From contig CP065366.1 in the NCBI GenBank assembly GCA_023206055.1, positions 2,728,001 through 2,792,000 of the forward strand: a stretch of DNA of 64,000 nucleotides. Direction: 5' to 3'. How positions within the stretch are numbered: the stretch's first letter is position 1; every line of letters begins with the position of its first letter. This DNA comes from Vibrio cyclitrophicus. Its GTDB lineage: Bacteria; Pseudomonadota; Gammaproteobacteria; Enterobacterales; Vibrionaceae. Both the position numbers and the translations under genes were made by a program. Below, one piece after another: positions 26,130 to 33,405 of this stretch. Under the pieces are notes generated by a model. It was not told the DNA's origin. It did no database searches and worked only from the letters and a program-made list of their open reading frames with translations.

Positions 26130-26957
26130 GTGAACAAGTCGATTCTGATTACCGGTTGCTCAACGGGTATTGGCTATACATGTGCGCATGCACTTCAAAA
26201 GCGTGGTTTTCATGTCATTGCATCTTGTCGTGATCCACAAGATGTTCAACGCCTTCAAGATGAAGGCCTCACCTGTATTCAATTAGATCTTTCCAACCAA
26301 GAAAGTATTGAGCATGGCGCCAAGCTTGCTATTGATCTCGCGCCTAATGGATTGTATGGATTATTCAATAACGGGGCTTACGGTCAAGCAGGTGCGCTAG
26401 AAGACTTACCGACCCAAGGACTCAGAGAACAATTCGAAACCAACTTCTTTGGTTGGCATCATCTCGTCTGTCAGATCCTTCCGCACATGCGCGGGCGTGG
26501 CGAAGGTCGAATCGTACAAAACAGTTCTGTATTAGGTTTTGCAGCCATGAAGTATCGTGGTGCTTATAATGCTTCTAAATTCGCGATTGAGGGTTGGACG
26601 GATACCTTACGATTAGAACTGCATGGCAGTGGTATACAGATCTCATTATTGCAACCAGGGCCAATTGAGACTCAATTTAGAACCAATGCCCTGAAAGCGT
26701 TCAATAAATGGATAGCCATTTCTGGTAGCGCTCACCAAGAAGCTTATCAACAACAAAAAGATCGACTCGAAAAAGAGTCATCGAATAACGCTTTTGTTCT
26801 TCCGCCTGAAAGTTGTATTGAGCCGGTATTCCATGCTCTCACCGCCGACAAACCCAAACTAAGATACCGAGTTACGACCCCAACTAAAGTGTTCGCGGTA
26901 TTGAAAAGGATTCTACCGAGTCGCTTACTAGACCCTATTTTGAGAAAAGCTGCATAA
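26130..26957 (+). CDS. ybbO: Short-chain dehydrogenase/reductase, YbbO-like
   Basis: This 275-residue SDR oxidoreductase carries the cofactor motif TGCSTGIG at residues 8-15, NNGA at 80-83, Ser132 or Ser133 in QNSSVLG, and the catalytic Tyr146/Lys150 in AYNASKFA. It most resembles E. coli YbbO, an NADP-dependent aldehyde reductase. The start is GTG 26130 with AAAGGATT at 26118-26125. It lies two transcription units before cnoX, the same neighbourhood as ybbO-ybbN in E. coli. Confidence 0.88.
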   Translation: MNKSILITGCSTGIGYTCAHALQKRGFHVIASCRDPQDVQRLQDEGLTCIQLDLSNQESIEHGAKLAIDLAPNGLYGLFNNGAYGQAGALEDLPTQGLREQFETNFFGWHHLVCQILPHMRGRGEGRIVQNSSVLGFAAMKYRGAYNASKFAIEGWTDTLRLELHGSGIQISLLQPGPIETQFRTNALKAFNKWIAISGSAHQEAYQQQKDRLEKESSNNAFVLPPESCIEPVFHALTADKPKLRYRVTTPTKVFAVLKRILPSRLLDPILRKAA

Positions 26958-26992
26958 ATTACCAACTTTGAATGCAGAGTCGCAAACTTTAA

Positions 26993-27039
26993 TGTAACGA
27001 TGTAATTTTTCCGTAACAATAAGATGTCATGATTATTCT
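26993..27039 (+). promoter_or_regulatory. Repeated TGTAA motifs, possible PhoB-type box
   Basis: TGTAAC, TGTAAT and CGTAAC begin at 26993, 27001 and 27012, followed by TGTCAT at 27025 and a TATTCT -10 candidate at 27034. Two of the copies are spaced 11 bp apart as in Pho boxes, but the match to the PhoB consensus is partial. Confidence 0.3.
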
Positions 27040-27084
27040 ATCCCATCAATTATTTCCAATTGATGGTTCTACTCTGGAAATCTC

Positions 27085-27150
27085 ATGACTTTAAACCGCC
27101 TTAATTGGGTAGGTGTGGGTCTGGCTATTACGTTGTTTATTCTGTTTTGA
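27085..27150 (+). CDS. Predicted 21-residue single-span membrane peptide
   Basis: The ORF codes for 21 residues: a short polar start (MTLNRLNW) followed by a run of hydrophobic residues (VGVGLAITLFILF), ending TGA. GGAAA lies about 7 bases upstream of the ATG. The composition is that of small membrane proteins such as those found in respiratory or stress complexes. A strong hairpin terminator follows within 40 bases, which suggests a dedicated small transcript. No family could be recognised. It could also be a leader peptide, but no regulated gene lies between it and the terminator. Confidence 0.5.
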   Translation: MTLNRLNWVGVGLAITLFILF

Positions 27151-27187
27151 GTATCTCACGCAACGCCTCACTGACTACCTCGATGAT

Positions 27188-27246
27188 AACGCTATGCCTT
27201 CCATGTTGATATAACAACTCTATCAACATAGAAGCATAGCGTTTTT
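27188..27246 (+). terminator. Long two-part hairpin terminator
   Basis: AACGCTATGC (27188-27197) pairs with GCATAGCGTT (27234-27243), and inside it ATGTTGATA (27203-27211) pairs with TATCAACAT (27221-27229). A T-run follows. This is an unusually long stem for a terminator and isolates the small ORF from cnoX. Confidence 0.85.
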
Positions 27247-27353
27247 CTATTTTTGGTTCTTTTTATCCGAGATAACCGAGTTAGATCTTGAAGTTACCGA
27301 ATTATCCCCCCATATTTGCAACGTATCCACAAAACAAACCTCAAGGAACGTAA

Positions 27354-28208
27354 ATGCAATCTCCGCATATTGTTGAACTTAATGAGCAGAACTTTCGTCA
27401 AGTATTAGAAGGTTCGATGCAGACCCCTGTACTCATCCATTTTTGGGCACCAATGAGCCAAGAGAGCGCCCAAGTCATTCCTGAACTTCAAACATTAACT
27501 CAGCAATACAACGGTGCCTTCACCTTAGCTCTGCTAAATTGCGAACAAGAACAAGCTATTGCTAGCCAGTTTGGCGTACAAGCACTGCCTACTATTGCAC
27601 TGTTTGTTAACGGTCAACCTGTCGACGGTCTTGGTGGCCCTCAAAGCTTAGACGCGATTGTTGATATGTTAAGTAAACACCTTCCTAGTCAAGATGAACT
27701 CGCGCTGCGCCAAGCTCTTGAGTTAATGCAAGCAGGCGATCACACGCAAGCACTAGCAGCAATGCAACAGCTTCCTGCTGAGCTTACAAACAAAGGTGAA
27801 GTAAAACTGGCGATAGCAGAGTGTTTGTTAGAAACACAACAGTTTGACCTTGCTGAAACTCAACTAGCAACCATCCCACTTGAATACCAAGACAACTACT
27901 ACAAAGGTTTAGTTGCGAAGCTTGAACTGCATAAACAAGCAGCAGACAGCCCAGAGATCCAAGCACTAGAAGCCGCTCTTCAGCAAAACCCAAGCGATGC
28001 TAAAACGGCCTCTGAATTGGCACTGCAATACCACCAAGTGAACCGTAGCGAAGAAGCTATGGAATTACTGTGGTCATTCTTAGCGAAAGACCTCAACACC
28101 TTAGATGGCGACATGAAAAAAGAATTCATGGATATCTTAAGCGCACTTGGGCAAGGTAATGCAGTTGCGAGCAAATACCGCCGCCAACTGTACTCTCTGC
28201 TTTACTAA
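27354..28208 (+). CDS. cnoX: CnoX (YbbN), thioredoxin-fold chaperedoxin
   Basis: This 284-residue protein has an N-terminal thioredoxin-like domain (about 1-110) and a C-terminal TPR-like helical domain (about 115-284). In E. coli, CnoX protects substrates from chlorine oxidation and passes them to GroEL. The usual thioredoxin WCxxC is replaced by WAPMSQES, so it cannot be a thiol-disulphide oxidoreductase. The second position, a cysteine in E. coli CnoX, is also missing. It is preceded by a terminator and followed by one. Confidence 0.9.
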   Translation: MQSPHIVELNEQNFRQVLEGSMQTPVLIHFWAPMSQESAQVIPELQTLTQQYNGAFTLALLNCEQEQAIASQFGVQALPTIALFVNGQPVDGLGGPQSLDAIVDMLSKHLPSQDELALRQALELMQAGDHTQALAAMQQLPAELTNKGEVKLAIAECLLETQQFDLAETQLATIPLEYQDNYYKGLVAKLELHKQAADSPEIQALEAALQQNPSDAKTASELALQYHQVNRSEEAMELLWSFLAKDLNTLDGDMKKEFMDILSALGQGNAVASKYRRQLYSLLY

Positions 28209-28252
28209 TTCGAACGCGAACAAGTTGATAAATACTGAGGAAAAATCACTCA

Positions 28253-28287
28253 GATAAATGATAAATGATAAATGATAAATGATAAAA
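28253..28287. repeat. Tandem 7-bp repeat, five units
   Basis: Four perfect copies of GATAAAT and a fifth GATAAAA lie in the cnoX-qmcA gap. CTGAGG (28235-28240) and CCTCAG (28289-28294) flank the array as an inverted repeat. Such arrays change copy number by slippage. Confidence 0.9.
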
Positions 28288-28318
28288 ACCTCAGCAATCT
28301 TATCGTATAACACAAAGT

Positions 28319-28355
28319 AAAATGGGTCATAAAATCAAGGTTTTATGGCCCATTT
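28319..28355 (+). terminator. Hairpin downstream of cnoX
   Basis: AAATGGG(T)CATAAAA pairs with TTTTATG(G)CCCATTT around a 6-base loop. The T-tail is short, so termination may be partial. Confidence 0.65.
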
Positions 28356-28440
28356 CTCGTTTATAAATTTGCTCGAATTTTAAATATGAGCCAGTATGAG
28401 TAAAGAACTATCAAAAACTCACACTTGCAAAGGATTTCGT

Positions 28441-29370
28441 ATGCCTATTGATACATTGATTACTATTGGCGTCTTTACTGCCGTCGCACTGCTCTTTATT
28501 TTCGCTGGTGTTAAAACCGTTCCACAGGGTAATAACTGGACTGTCGAACGTTTCGGTCGCTACACACACACCCTTCAACCAGGCTTGAACTTAATCATTC
28601 CATTCATTGACAAGGTTGGTCAGAAAATCAGCATGATGGAACGTGTGCTGGATATTCCCGCTCAGGAAGTCATTTCAAAAGACAACGCCAATGTCATGAT
28701 TGATGCTGTCTGTTTTGTTCAAGTTATTGATGCGCCCAAAGCAACCTACGAGGTCAATGACCTTGAACACGCGATTCGTAACTTAACCCTCACCAATATC
28801 CGTACTGTACTGGGTTCTATGGAACTGGATGAAATGCTCAGCCAGCGAGACATGATCAATACCAAATTGCTTAACATCGTAGATGAAGCAACTAACCCTT
28901 GGGGCGTAAAAGTTACACGTATTGAGATTAAAGACGTACAACCACCAGCCGATCTAACCGCAGCGATGAACGCTCAAATGAAAGCCGAACGTAACAAGCG
29001 TGCTGATATTTTAGAGGCAGAGGGTGTAAGACAAGCTGAGATCCTAAAAGCCGAGGGTCATAAGCAATCAGAAATCTTAAAAGCGGAAGGCCAAAAGCAA
29101 GCAGCTATACTGCAAGCCGAAGCCCGTGAACGTGCAGCAGAAGCAGAAGCTAAAGCGACAGAGATGGTATCAAACGCGATCGCTCAAGGCGACATGCAAG
29201 CCGTCAACTACTTCATCGCACAAGGCTATACTGATGCTCTGAAATCAATTGGCCAAGCAGAAAACGGTAAGATCATTATGTTGCCATTAGAAGCTACAGG
29301 GCTAATGGGCTCAGTCGCAGGCATTGCCGAGATGTTTGCACAAAGCAATGACAAAGGCAGTAAGGACTAA
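28441..29370 (+). CDS. qmcA: QmcA, SPFH/stomatin-family membrane protein
   Basis: This 309-residue protein is a stomatin/prohibitin homologue (E. coli QmcA) that forms large oligomeric membrane assemblies linked to FtsH quality control. One N-terminal helix (about 5-25) is followed by the SPFH domain starting VPQGNNWTVERFGRYTHTL, and then a long coiled coil rich in repeated EILKAEG units. The start is ATG 28441 with AAAGGAT upstream; the 15 residues encoded further upstream (from 28396) are not conserved. ybbJ follows after 3 bp. Confidence 0.93.
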   Translation: MPIDTLITIGVFTAVALLFIFAGVKTVPQGNNWTVERFGRYTHTLQPGLNLIIPFIDKVGQKISMMERVLDIPAQEVISKDNANVMIDAVCFVQVIDAPKATYEVNDLEHAIRNLTLTNIRTVLGSMELDEMLSQRDMINTKLLNIVDEATNPWGVKVTRIEIKDVQPPADLTAAMNAQMKAERNKRADILEAEGVRQAEILKAEGHKQSEILKAEGQKQAAILQAEARERAAEAEAKATEMVSNAIAQGDMQAVNYFIAQGYTDALKSIGQAENGKIIMLPLEATGLMGSVAGIAEMFAQSNDKGSKD

Positions 29371-29373
29371 CTT

Positions 29374-29823
29374 ATGGTCGAATTACTAGAACAAGTAAAC
29401 CACTGGCATTGGTTGGCGTTTGGTCTAGCACTATTAGCTATTGAGCTTATCGGAACGGCTGGCTACTTTCTTTGGATTGGTATATCAGCCATGCTCGTCG
29501 GGGCTCTTTTGGGTGCATTACCGCTTGGTTGGCAGATGCAATGGCTATCATTCGCCAGCTTCTCGTTGATCACCACTTGGTTGTGGTGGAGAAGACAACT
29601 GTCCAATGACAAGCACTCTGATGCTGGTCGAGAACTGAATCAGAGAGAAAAGCAGTTGCTGGGACAAACCGTACTATTAACTGAAGATATCAAAAGAGGT
29701 AACTGCCGAATTAAGGTAGGAGACTCTTCTTGGTCAGCAAGAGCTAGCCAAGATATCCCATCAGGCACAGAAATTAAGATTGTGGCGTTAGACGGAATAA
29801 TTCTAATAATCCAGCCTTTATAG
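29374..29823 (+). CDS. ybbJ: NfeD-family protein YbbJ
   Basis: This 149-residue short NfeD protein has two to three N-terminal transmembrane helices (about 12-75) followed by a C-terminal OB-fold domain (GQTVLLTEDIKRGNCRIKVGDSSWSARA). NfeD proteins pair with SPFH proteins, and here the gene directly follows qmcA with a 3-bp gap, so the two form an operon and probably a complex. Length and layout match E. coli YbbJ. Confidence 0.9.
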   Translation: MVELLEQVNHWHWLAFGLALLAIELIGTAGYFLWIGISAMLVGALLGALPLGWQMQWLSFASFSLITTWLWWRRQLSNDKHSDAGRELNQREKQLLGQTVLLTEDIKRGNCRIKVGDSSWSARASQDIPSGTEIKIVALDGIILIIQPL

Positions 29824-29836
29824 CTAATTTACATAT

Positions 29837-29868
29837 AAAGCCTACATTATCGATAAATGTAGGCTTTA
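29837..29868 (+). terminator. Hairpin terminator after qmcA-ybbJ
   Basis: AAAGCCTACATT pairs perfectly with AATGTAGGCTTT around a 7-base loop. The following T content is low. Confidence 0.65.
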
Positions 29869-30142
29869 ATCACTTTAGAGAGCAAAGAACATTCGAATTA
29901 TCATTGCGATAGATTGAATAGCAAAAAAAATAAGTTCTTATTTCGTAAAGCTAAAAATTTTGATTGAGCTAAAAACATATAAGAAAGTCTGGTTTATTAA
30001 CCAATATATATATGAATAGTGAGCCACGCTCTCGCTTAATTATAATTATTAAAAATGTTAAGCCCGTCCAATTTTTGAAATTTTATTTTCCTTGTCCATA
30101 CTTTCATTTATCTCAATCAGAGATAAACCTAATGGAGTTTGT
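29869..30142. other. A/T-rich region before the small secreted protein gene
   Basis: These 274 bases contain no ORF of note. The strand bias toward A and T and a GGAG just before 30143 suggest a promoter and leader for the small secreted protein. No clear hexamers were found. Confidence 0.35.
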
Positions 30143-30322
30143 ATGAGACATTTTTTAATAATTCTAACGGCTATTTTCAGCTTGTCAGTCGGAAGCGCTC
30201 TCGCGAGCAGTCAGTCTCCTGGTAACGGAAACATGGGGCCTATTGTAAAATGTTCAGATGGTAATGCAGTCACTCACGTGCCATTACTGATTTGTAAACA
30301 TTACGGCGGAAAAGTCCTGTGA
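30143..30322 (+). CDS. Small secreted hypothetical protein
   Basis: This 59-residue protein begins with a clear signal peptide (MRHFLIILTAIFSLSVGSALA), predicted to be cleaved after the ALA. The mature part is only about 38 residues and has two cysteines, in KCSDG and LICKH, which could form one disulphide in the periplasm. The start is ATG 30143 with GGAG 7 bases upstream; upstream in-frame codons are not signal-like. It is convergent with cueR. No family was recognised. Confidence 0.7.
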   Translation: MRHFLIILTAIFSLSVGSALASSQSPGNGNMGPIVKCSDGNAVTHVPLLICKHYGGKVL

Positions 30323-30386
30323 TAGGAGACTAAAGTCAGGCTAGTAATGTAATTGCGGCCTGACGATTATTTATAGCTGACACAAC

Positions 30387-30779
30387 CTAACTGCGGCCAG
30401 ACAGATTGTTTAAGATAGGACATTCCGTTGAAGCATCACCAGGGCAATCATGAACCCAAGATTGCAGTTGAGCTTTCATCTTATTTAGTTCAGCAAGCTT
30501 CAACTCTATTTCGTCTAACTTCTGCGTTGCCTTCTTTTTTACCTCGTAGCTTTCTCTATTGGGATTCATTGCCAACTCAACCAGTGATTTACACTCATCA
30601 AGCGTAAATCCAACCATTTTAGCTCTCAGTACAAATTCTAACTGTTCGATGTGAATCTCGCCGTATTGCCTATAGCCATTTTCTGAACGATGTGGAGGGC
30701 TCATCATGCCTTTACTTTCGTAAAAACGAATGGATTTCGCTGTTGTACCAACACGTTTCGCTACTTCACCAATATTCAC
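30387..30779 (-). CDS. cueR: CueR, Cu(I)-responsive MerR-family regulator
   Basis: This 130-residue activator senses monovalent copper and turns on efflux and oxidase genes. The MerR winged helix is at the N terminus (NIGEVAKRVGTTAKSIRFYESKG), a long dimerisation helix follows, and the metal loop has Cys112 and Cys120 in DCPGDASTECPI, at the same positions as E. coli CueR. The start is GTG 30779 preceded by AGG; the longer frame overlaps a terminator. No CueR-type operator or copper pump gene lies in the window. Location near ybbJ-qmcA matches E. coli. Confidence 0.9.
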   Translation of the reverse strand: MNIGEVAKRVGTTAKSIRFYESKGMMSPPHRSENGYRQYGEIHIEQLEFVLRAKMVGFTLDECKSLVELAMNPNRESYEVKKKATQKLDEIELKLAELNKMKAQLQSWVHDCPGDASTECPILNNLSGRS

Positions 30780-30803
30780 AATCTTACCTGTAAGCCTAAA
30801 ATG

Positions 30804-30840
30804 AAAAACCGCAGTACTGCTGTTATACAATACTGCGGTT
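30804..30840 (-). terminator. Intrinsic terminator after the lipoprotein gene
   Basis: On the minus strand, AACCGCAGTA pairs with TACTGCGGTT around a 14-base loop and is followed by TTT. It lies between the lipoprotein gene and cueR, so cueR has its own start within the remaining 25-30 bases or relies on read-through. Confidence 0.85.
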
Positions 30841-30872
30841 GAAAAACATAGTTAGGGCGTAACGTTAAAGGC

Positions 30873-31676
30873 TTACTCTTGCTCTAACAACCAAATCATA
30901 GTTTGAGATTTTTCTTCACTGTCTAGCTTGTTGAACCAGTATGAAACCATTTCGATCTCTTTTGAACCTTCTAGCGATGCTGGGTTAGCGTTCTTACGGT
31001 TCTTGAATGCCCAATCTGTCACTGCAGATTGCTCTTCTTTTGTTGCTTCACCGTACCAATAGTTAACCATATCTTGAGCTTGAGACACCTTTGGTTCTTC
31101 AGCAACGACAGCTGCAACAGGTACCGCTACTGGAGCAACAGCAATAGCTGTATGATTATTTGCACCATTATAAATTGTGTCGATATACGCTTTCGGCACA
31201 ATAAAAGTTGTACTAATCACTGAGTTCTGTCCATCCAGGGTAAACTCGAGATCTTTTTGTCTTGCCTGTTGAATATCTTCGTCATTCAAAGGGAACTTAA
31301 TATATTGCGTGGTGGTACAATGCTCACTACAGCTTTCGCGTGAAACTTGTCTATCTTCTAATTCTATCGTCTTACCAAAAAAACTTACCGTTTCATATTC
31401 TTTATAGCTCTGGAAGTAACTCACATCCATGATAATTGAAGATTCTGGAGCCGAGTTCTGTGTTAGTTCTTTGTTGTACGTAAAGTAAAGTGACGACTTT
31501 AGGATATCAGCCCCTACATTCGCTTTGTTCTCTGCTGCGTAAGAGCGCCCCGTAACCTGAACATAACTCCCCTTTGATTGTACATCCGCAACTGAATCGG
31601 CAAAATTACTCTGTGAATCAAGTGAACTACAAGCTCCCAAAAATAATGATAATACAACTACACTAACTTTATTCAT
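30873..31676 (-). CDS. Lipoprotein with repeated C-terminal motif
   Basis: This 267-residue protein has a lipoprotein signal (MNKVSVVVLSLFLGACSS, lipobox LGAC) and no recognised family. The middle is a beta-rich domain with a CSEHC motif, then an Ala/Val/Pro linker (about 180-200). A C-terminal repeat follows: MVNYWYGEATKEEQ... at about 203-224 and MVSYWFNKLDSEEK... at about 243-264. The start ATG 31676 has AAGGA about 12 bases upstream. It follows the porin gene on the same strand, separated by the porin terminator. Confidence 0.75.
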   Translation of the reverse strand: MNKVSVVVLSLFLGACSSLDSQSNFADSVADVQSKGSYVQVTGRSYAAENKANVGADILKSSLYFTYNKELTQNSAPESSIIMDVSYFQSYKEYETVSFFGKTIELEDRQVSRESCSEHCTTTQYIKFPLNDEDIQQARQKDLEFTLDGQNSVISTTFIVPKAYIDTIYNGANNHTAIAVAPVAVPVAAVVAEEPKVSQAQDMVNYWYGEATKEEQSAVTDWAFKNRKNANPASLEGSKEIEMVSYWFNKLDSEEKSQTMIWLLEQE

Positions 31677-31704
31677 TGTGACTAATTCCTTATGTTCACT
31701 ATGG

Positions 31705-31738
31705 AAAAACGCTGGCAAAATAATTTACCAGCGTTTTG
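31705..31738 (-). terminator. Intrinsic terminator after the porin gene
   Basis: On the minus strand, AAAACGCTGG pairs with CCAGCGTTTT across a 12-base loop and is followed by T residues. Confidence 0.85.
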
Positions 31739-31774
31739 ATTTTATTTAACTATTTTTAAGCTGACAACTTTAGC

Positions 31775-32881
31775 TTAGAAACCGTACTCAAGACCAACGC
31801 GAGTTACGATATCTGTATCAGCGTCACCAACAGTACGACCCGCTACGCGTAGATAAGGTACGAAACCGTTGTGAACAGCCATTAGCTGACCAGAGATAGT
31901 GTTGCTGTCAGAGTTTGCATCTTTAGAGCCGTCTGTCTCAGATTCAAGGTTCGCTGCGTAACCCAGTTTGAAACCGATTGGACCATTCCAGTATTGACCA
32001 ATGATTGAGTAAGAATCTTGAGTAACTTTACGATATTGACTATCTAACTCTTCGCCTTTATATGCTGCAGCGATACCGAAACCAGCAGGTAGGCTAGCTT
32101 CAAAACCAACAATGTATGCGAAAGTATCGTCATCATAACCAGGTTCTACTGGAGCTTGTACTGGTTGACCATTTTCATCAAGAGACCAATCGCCGCCTTT
32201 TGCATCAACTACACGAGTACCAGATTCAACCGCACCCATGAATGTGATTTTTTCGAAACTGTACTTCGCACTTGCACCAAAGAATTGTGCATCACGAGTT
32301 ATATTGTCATCACCACCACCATTTTTTCCATCATCACGACCAACAGAAGCTGCAAAAGAGAAACCACCAAATTTAGCTGAATCGTAACGTACTTGGTTAG
32401 ATTGACGATCGTAGTGACCATTGATGCCGCCCCAATCGAATACAGAACCTAGACCAGGGTTAGAGAATGGCCAATCGACGATTTCGTATAGTGGCGTAAG
32501 AACACGACCCACACGTAGGTTACCCCAAGAGCCAGAAGCACCGATGAAAGTATCACGGAAACCAAGAACACCACCTGAAACGCCACCGTGAGACCAGTCT
32601 GTGCTATCTACGTAACCAGATTCAATCTGCATTGTGATTAATACATCGTCAAACATCTCTTTATGAGCACGGAATCCGATACGAGATTCATTCTCAACTG
32701 AATAACCTTTGCCAGTATCGTTGTTGTCAGTTGTGTTGTAGTTAACTAAAGAGATTGCTGCAACACCGTATACGTCAACGTTGAAGTCAGAGTTGATACC
32801 AACTTCTTTCGCCATTGCGCCTGTCGATAAAAGTGCAACCGTTGCACCTAGTAGAGTACGTTTGAAAATTTTGTTTTCCAT
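31775..32881 (-). CDS. Gram-negative general porin (Porin_4-like)
   Basis: This 368-residue outer-membrane protein has a signal peptide of about 25 residues ending GAMA. The mature sequence has alternating beta-strand pattern, FGASGSWGNLRVGRVLTPLYEIVD, an acidic Gly/Asn-rich loop, and a C-terminal Phe (GLEYGF), which is the barrel-insertion signal. It is a trimeric-type diffusion porin, possibly regulated by ToxR as OmpU is, but orthology to OmpU or chitoporin cannot be decided here. Long minus-strand leader upstream. Confidence 0.88.
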   Translation of the reverse strand: MENKIFKRTLLGATVALLSTGAMAKEVGINSDFNVDVYGVAAISLVNYNTTDNNDTGKGYSVENESRIGFRAHKEMFDDVLITMQIESGYVDSTDWSHGGVSGGVLGFRDTFIGASGSWGNLRVGRVLTPLYEIVDWPFSNPGLGSVFDWGGINGHYDRQSNQVRYDSAKFGGFSFAASVGRDDGKNGGGDDNITRDAQFFGASAKYSFEKITFMGAVESGTRVVDAKGGDWSLDENGQPVQAPVEPGYDDDTFAYIVGFEASLPAGFGIAAAYKGEELDSQYRKVTQDSYSIIGQYWNGPIGFKLGYAANLESETDGSKDANSDSNTISGQLMAVHNGFVPYLRVAGRTVGDADTDIVTRVGLEYGF

Positions 32882-33351
32882 GGAATAAAACTCCTAAAAA
32901 TGGATATAGCTGTTTGAATATTCCCCGCCTAAAGTTGGCCGCCGTAGAGAGAAATACCTTTTCTTGTTTGAGAACCCTAAAGTCTGAATTCTCTATTTCC
33001 TTTCTGGTTATACACATCATGTGCATCCATGACATTAAGACTAACTTCGCCCTCAAAAAGATCAATGAGAACTTAATTTTCATCTAAAAAAATATGAGTT
33101 GGTGCAAATTTAGTAGGTACTTAGTGATCCAGATCGACAAATTGAAAAAACCTCACCAAAATAGATTAAAAACCAATATATTCAACAACTTAAAAACAAT
33201 TCCACTTTATAAAAATAGATATGACTCGCAATTATGATACAACTAGAATGGTATTTCATTAATGTTGAGCACCATCACTGTCCCTTTTTGATAGTTCGTA
33301 TAGGTACAAAATTCTCAACAATTAAAAAGACATATAATTTGCAGCAGACAC
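32882..33351. other. Porin upstream region
   Basis: About 470 A/T-rich bases lie between the porin start and the ligA terminator. It should contain the porin promoter and regulator sites on the minus strand. No ToxR or CRP site could be called reliably, and ORFs here (for example 32787-33083) are overlapping or uncoded in style. Confidence 0.4.
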
Positions 33352-33382
33352 AAAAAAGCACTCCCTTAAAAGGAGTGCTTTT
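33352..33382 (-). terminator. Intrinsic terminator after ligA
   Basis: On the minus strand, AAAAGCACTCCTT/AAGGGAGTGCTTTT is followed by a T-run, 24 bp after the ligA stop. Confidence 0.92.
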
Positions 33383-33405
33383 GAGCTTTTTTTACCTTGG
33401 TTTAC

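Noticed and set aside
32787..33083. Minus-strand frame overlapping the porin start
   Set aside because: It overlaps the porin gene and its leader in another frame and codes for no recognisable protein.
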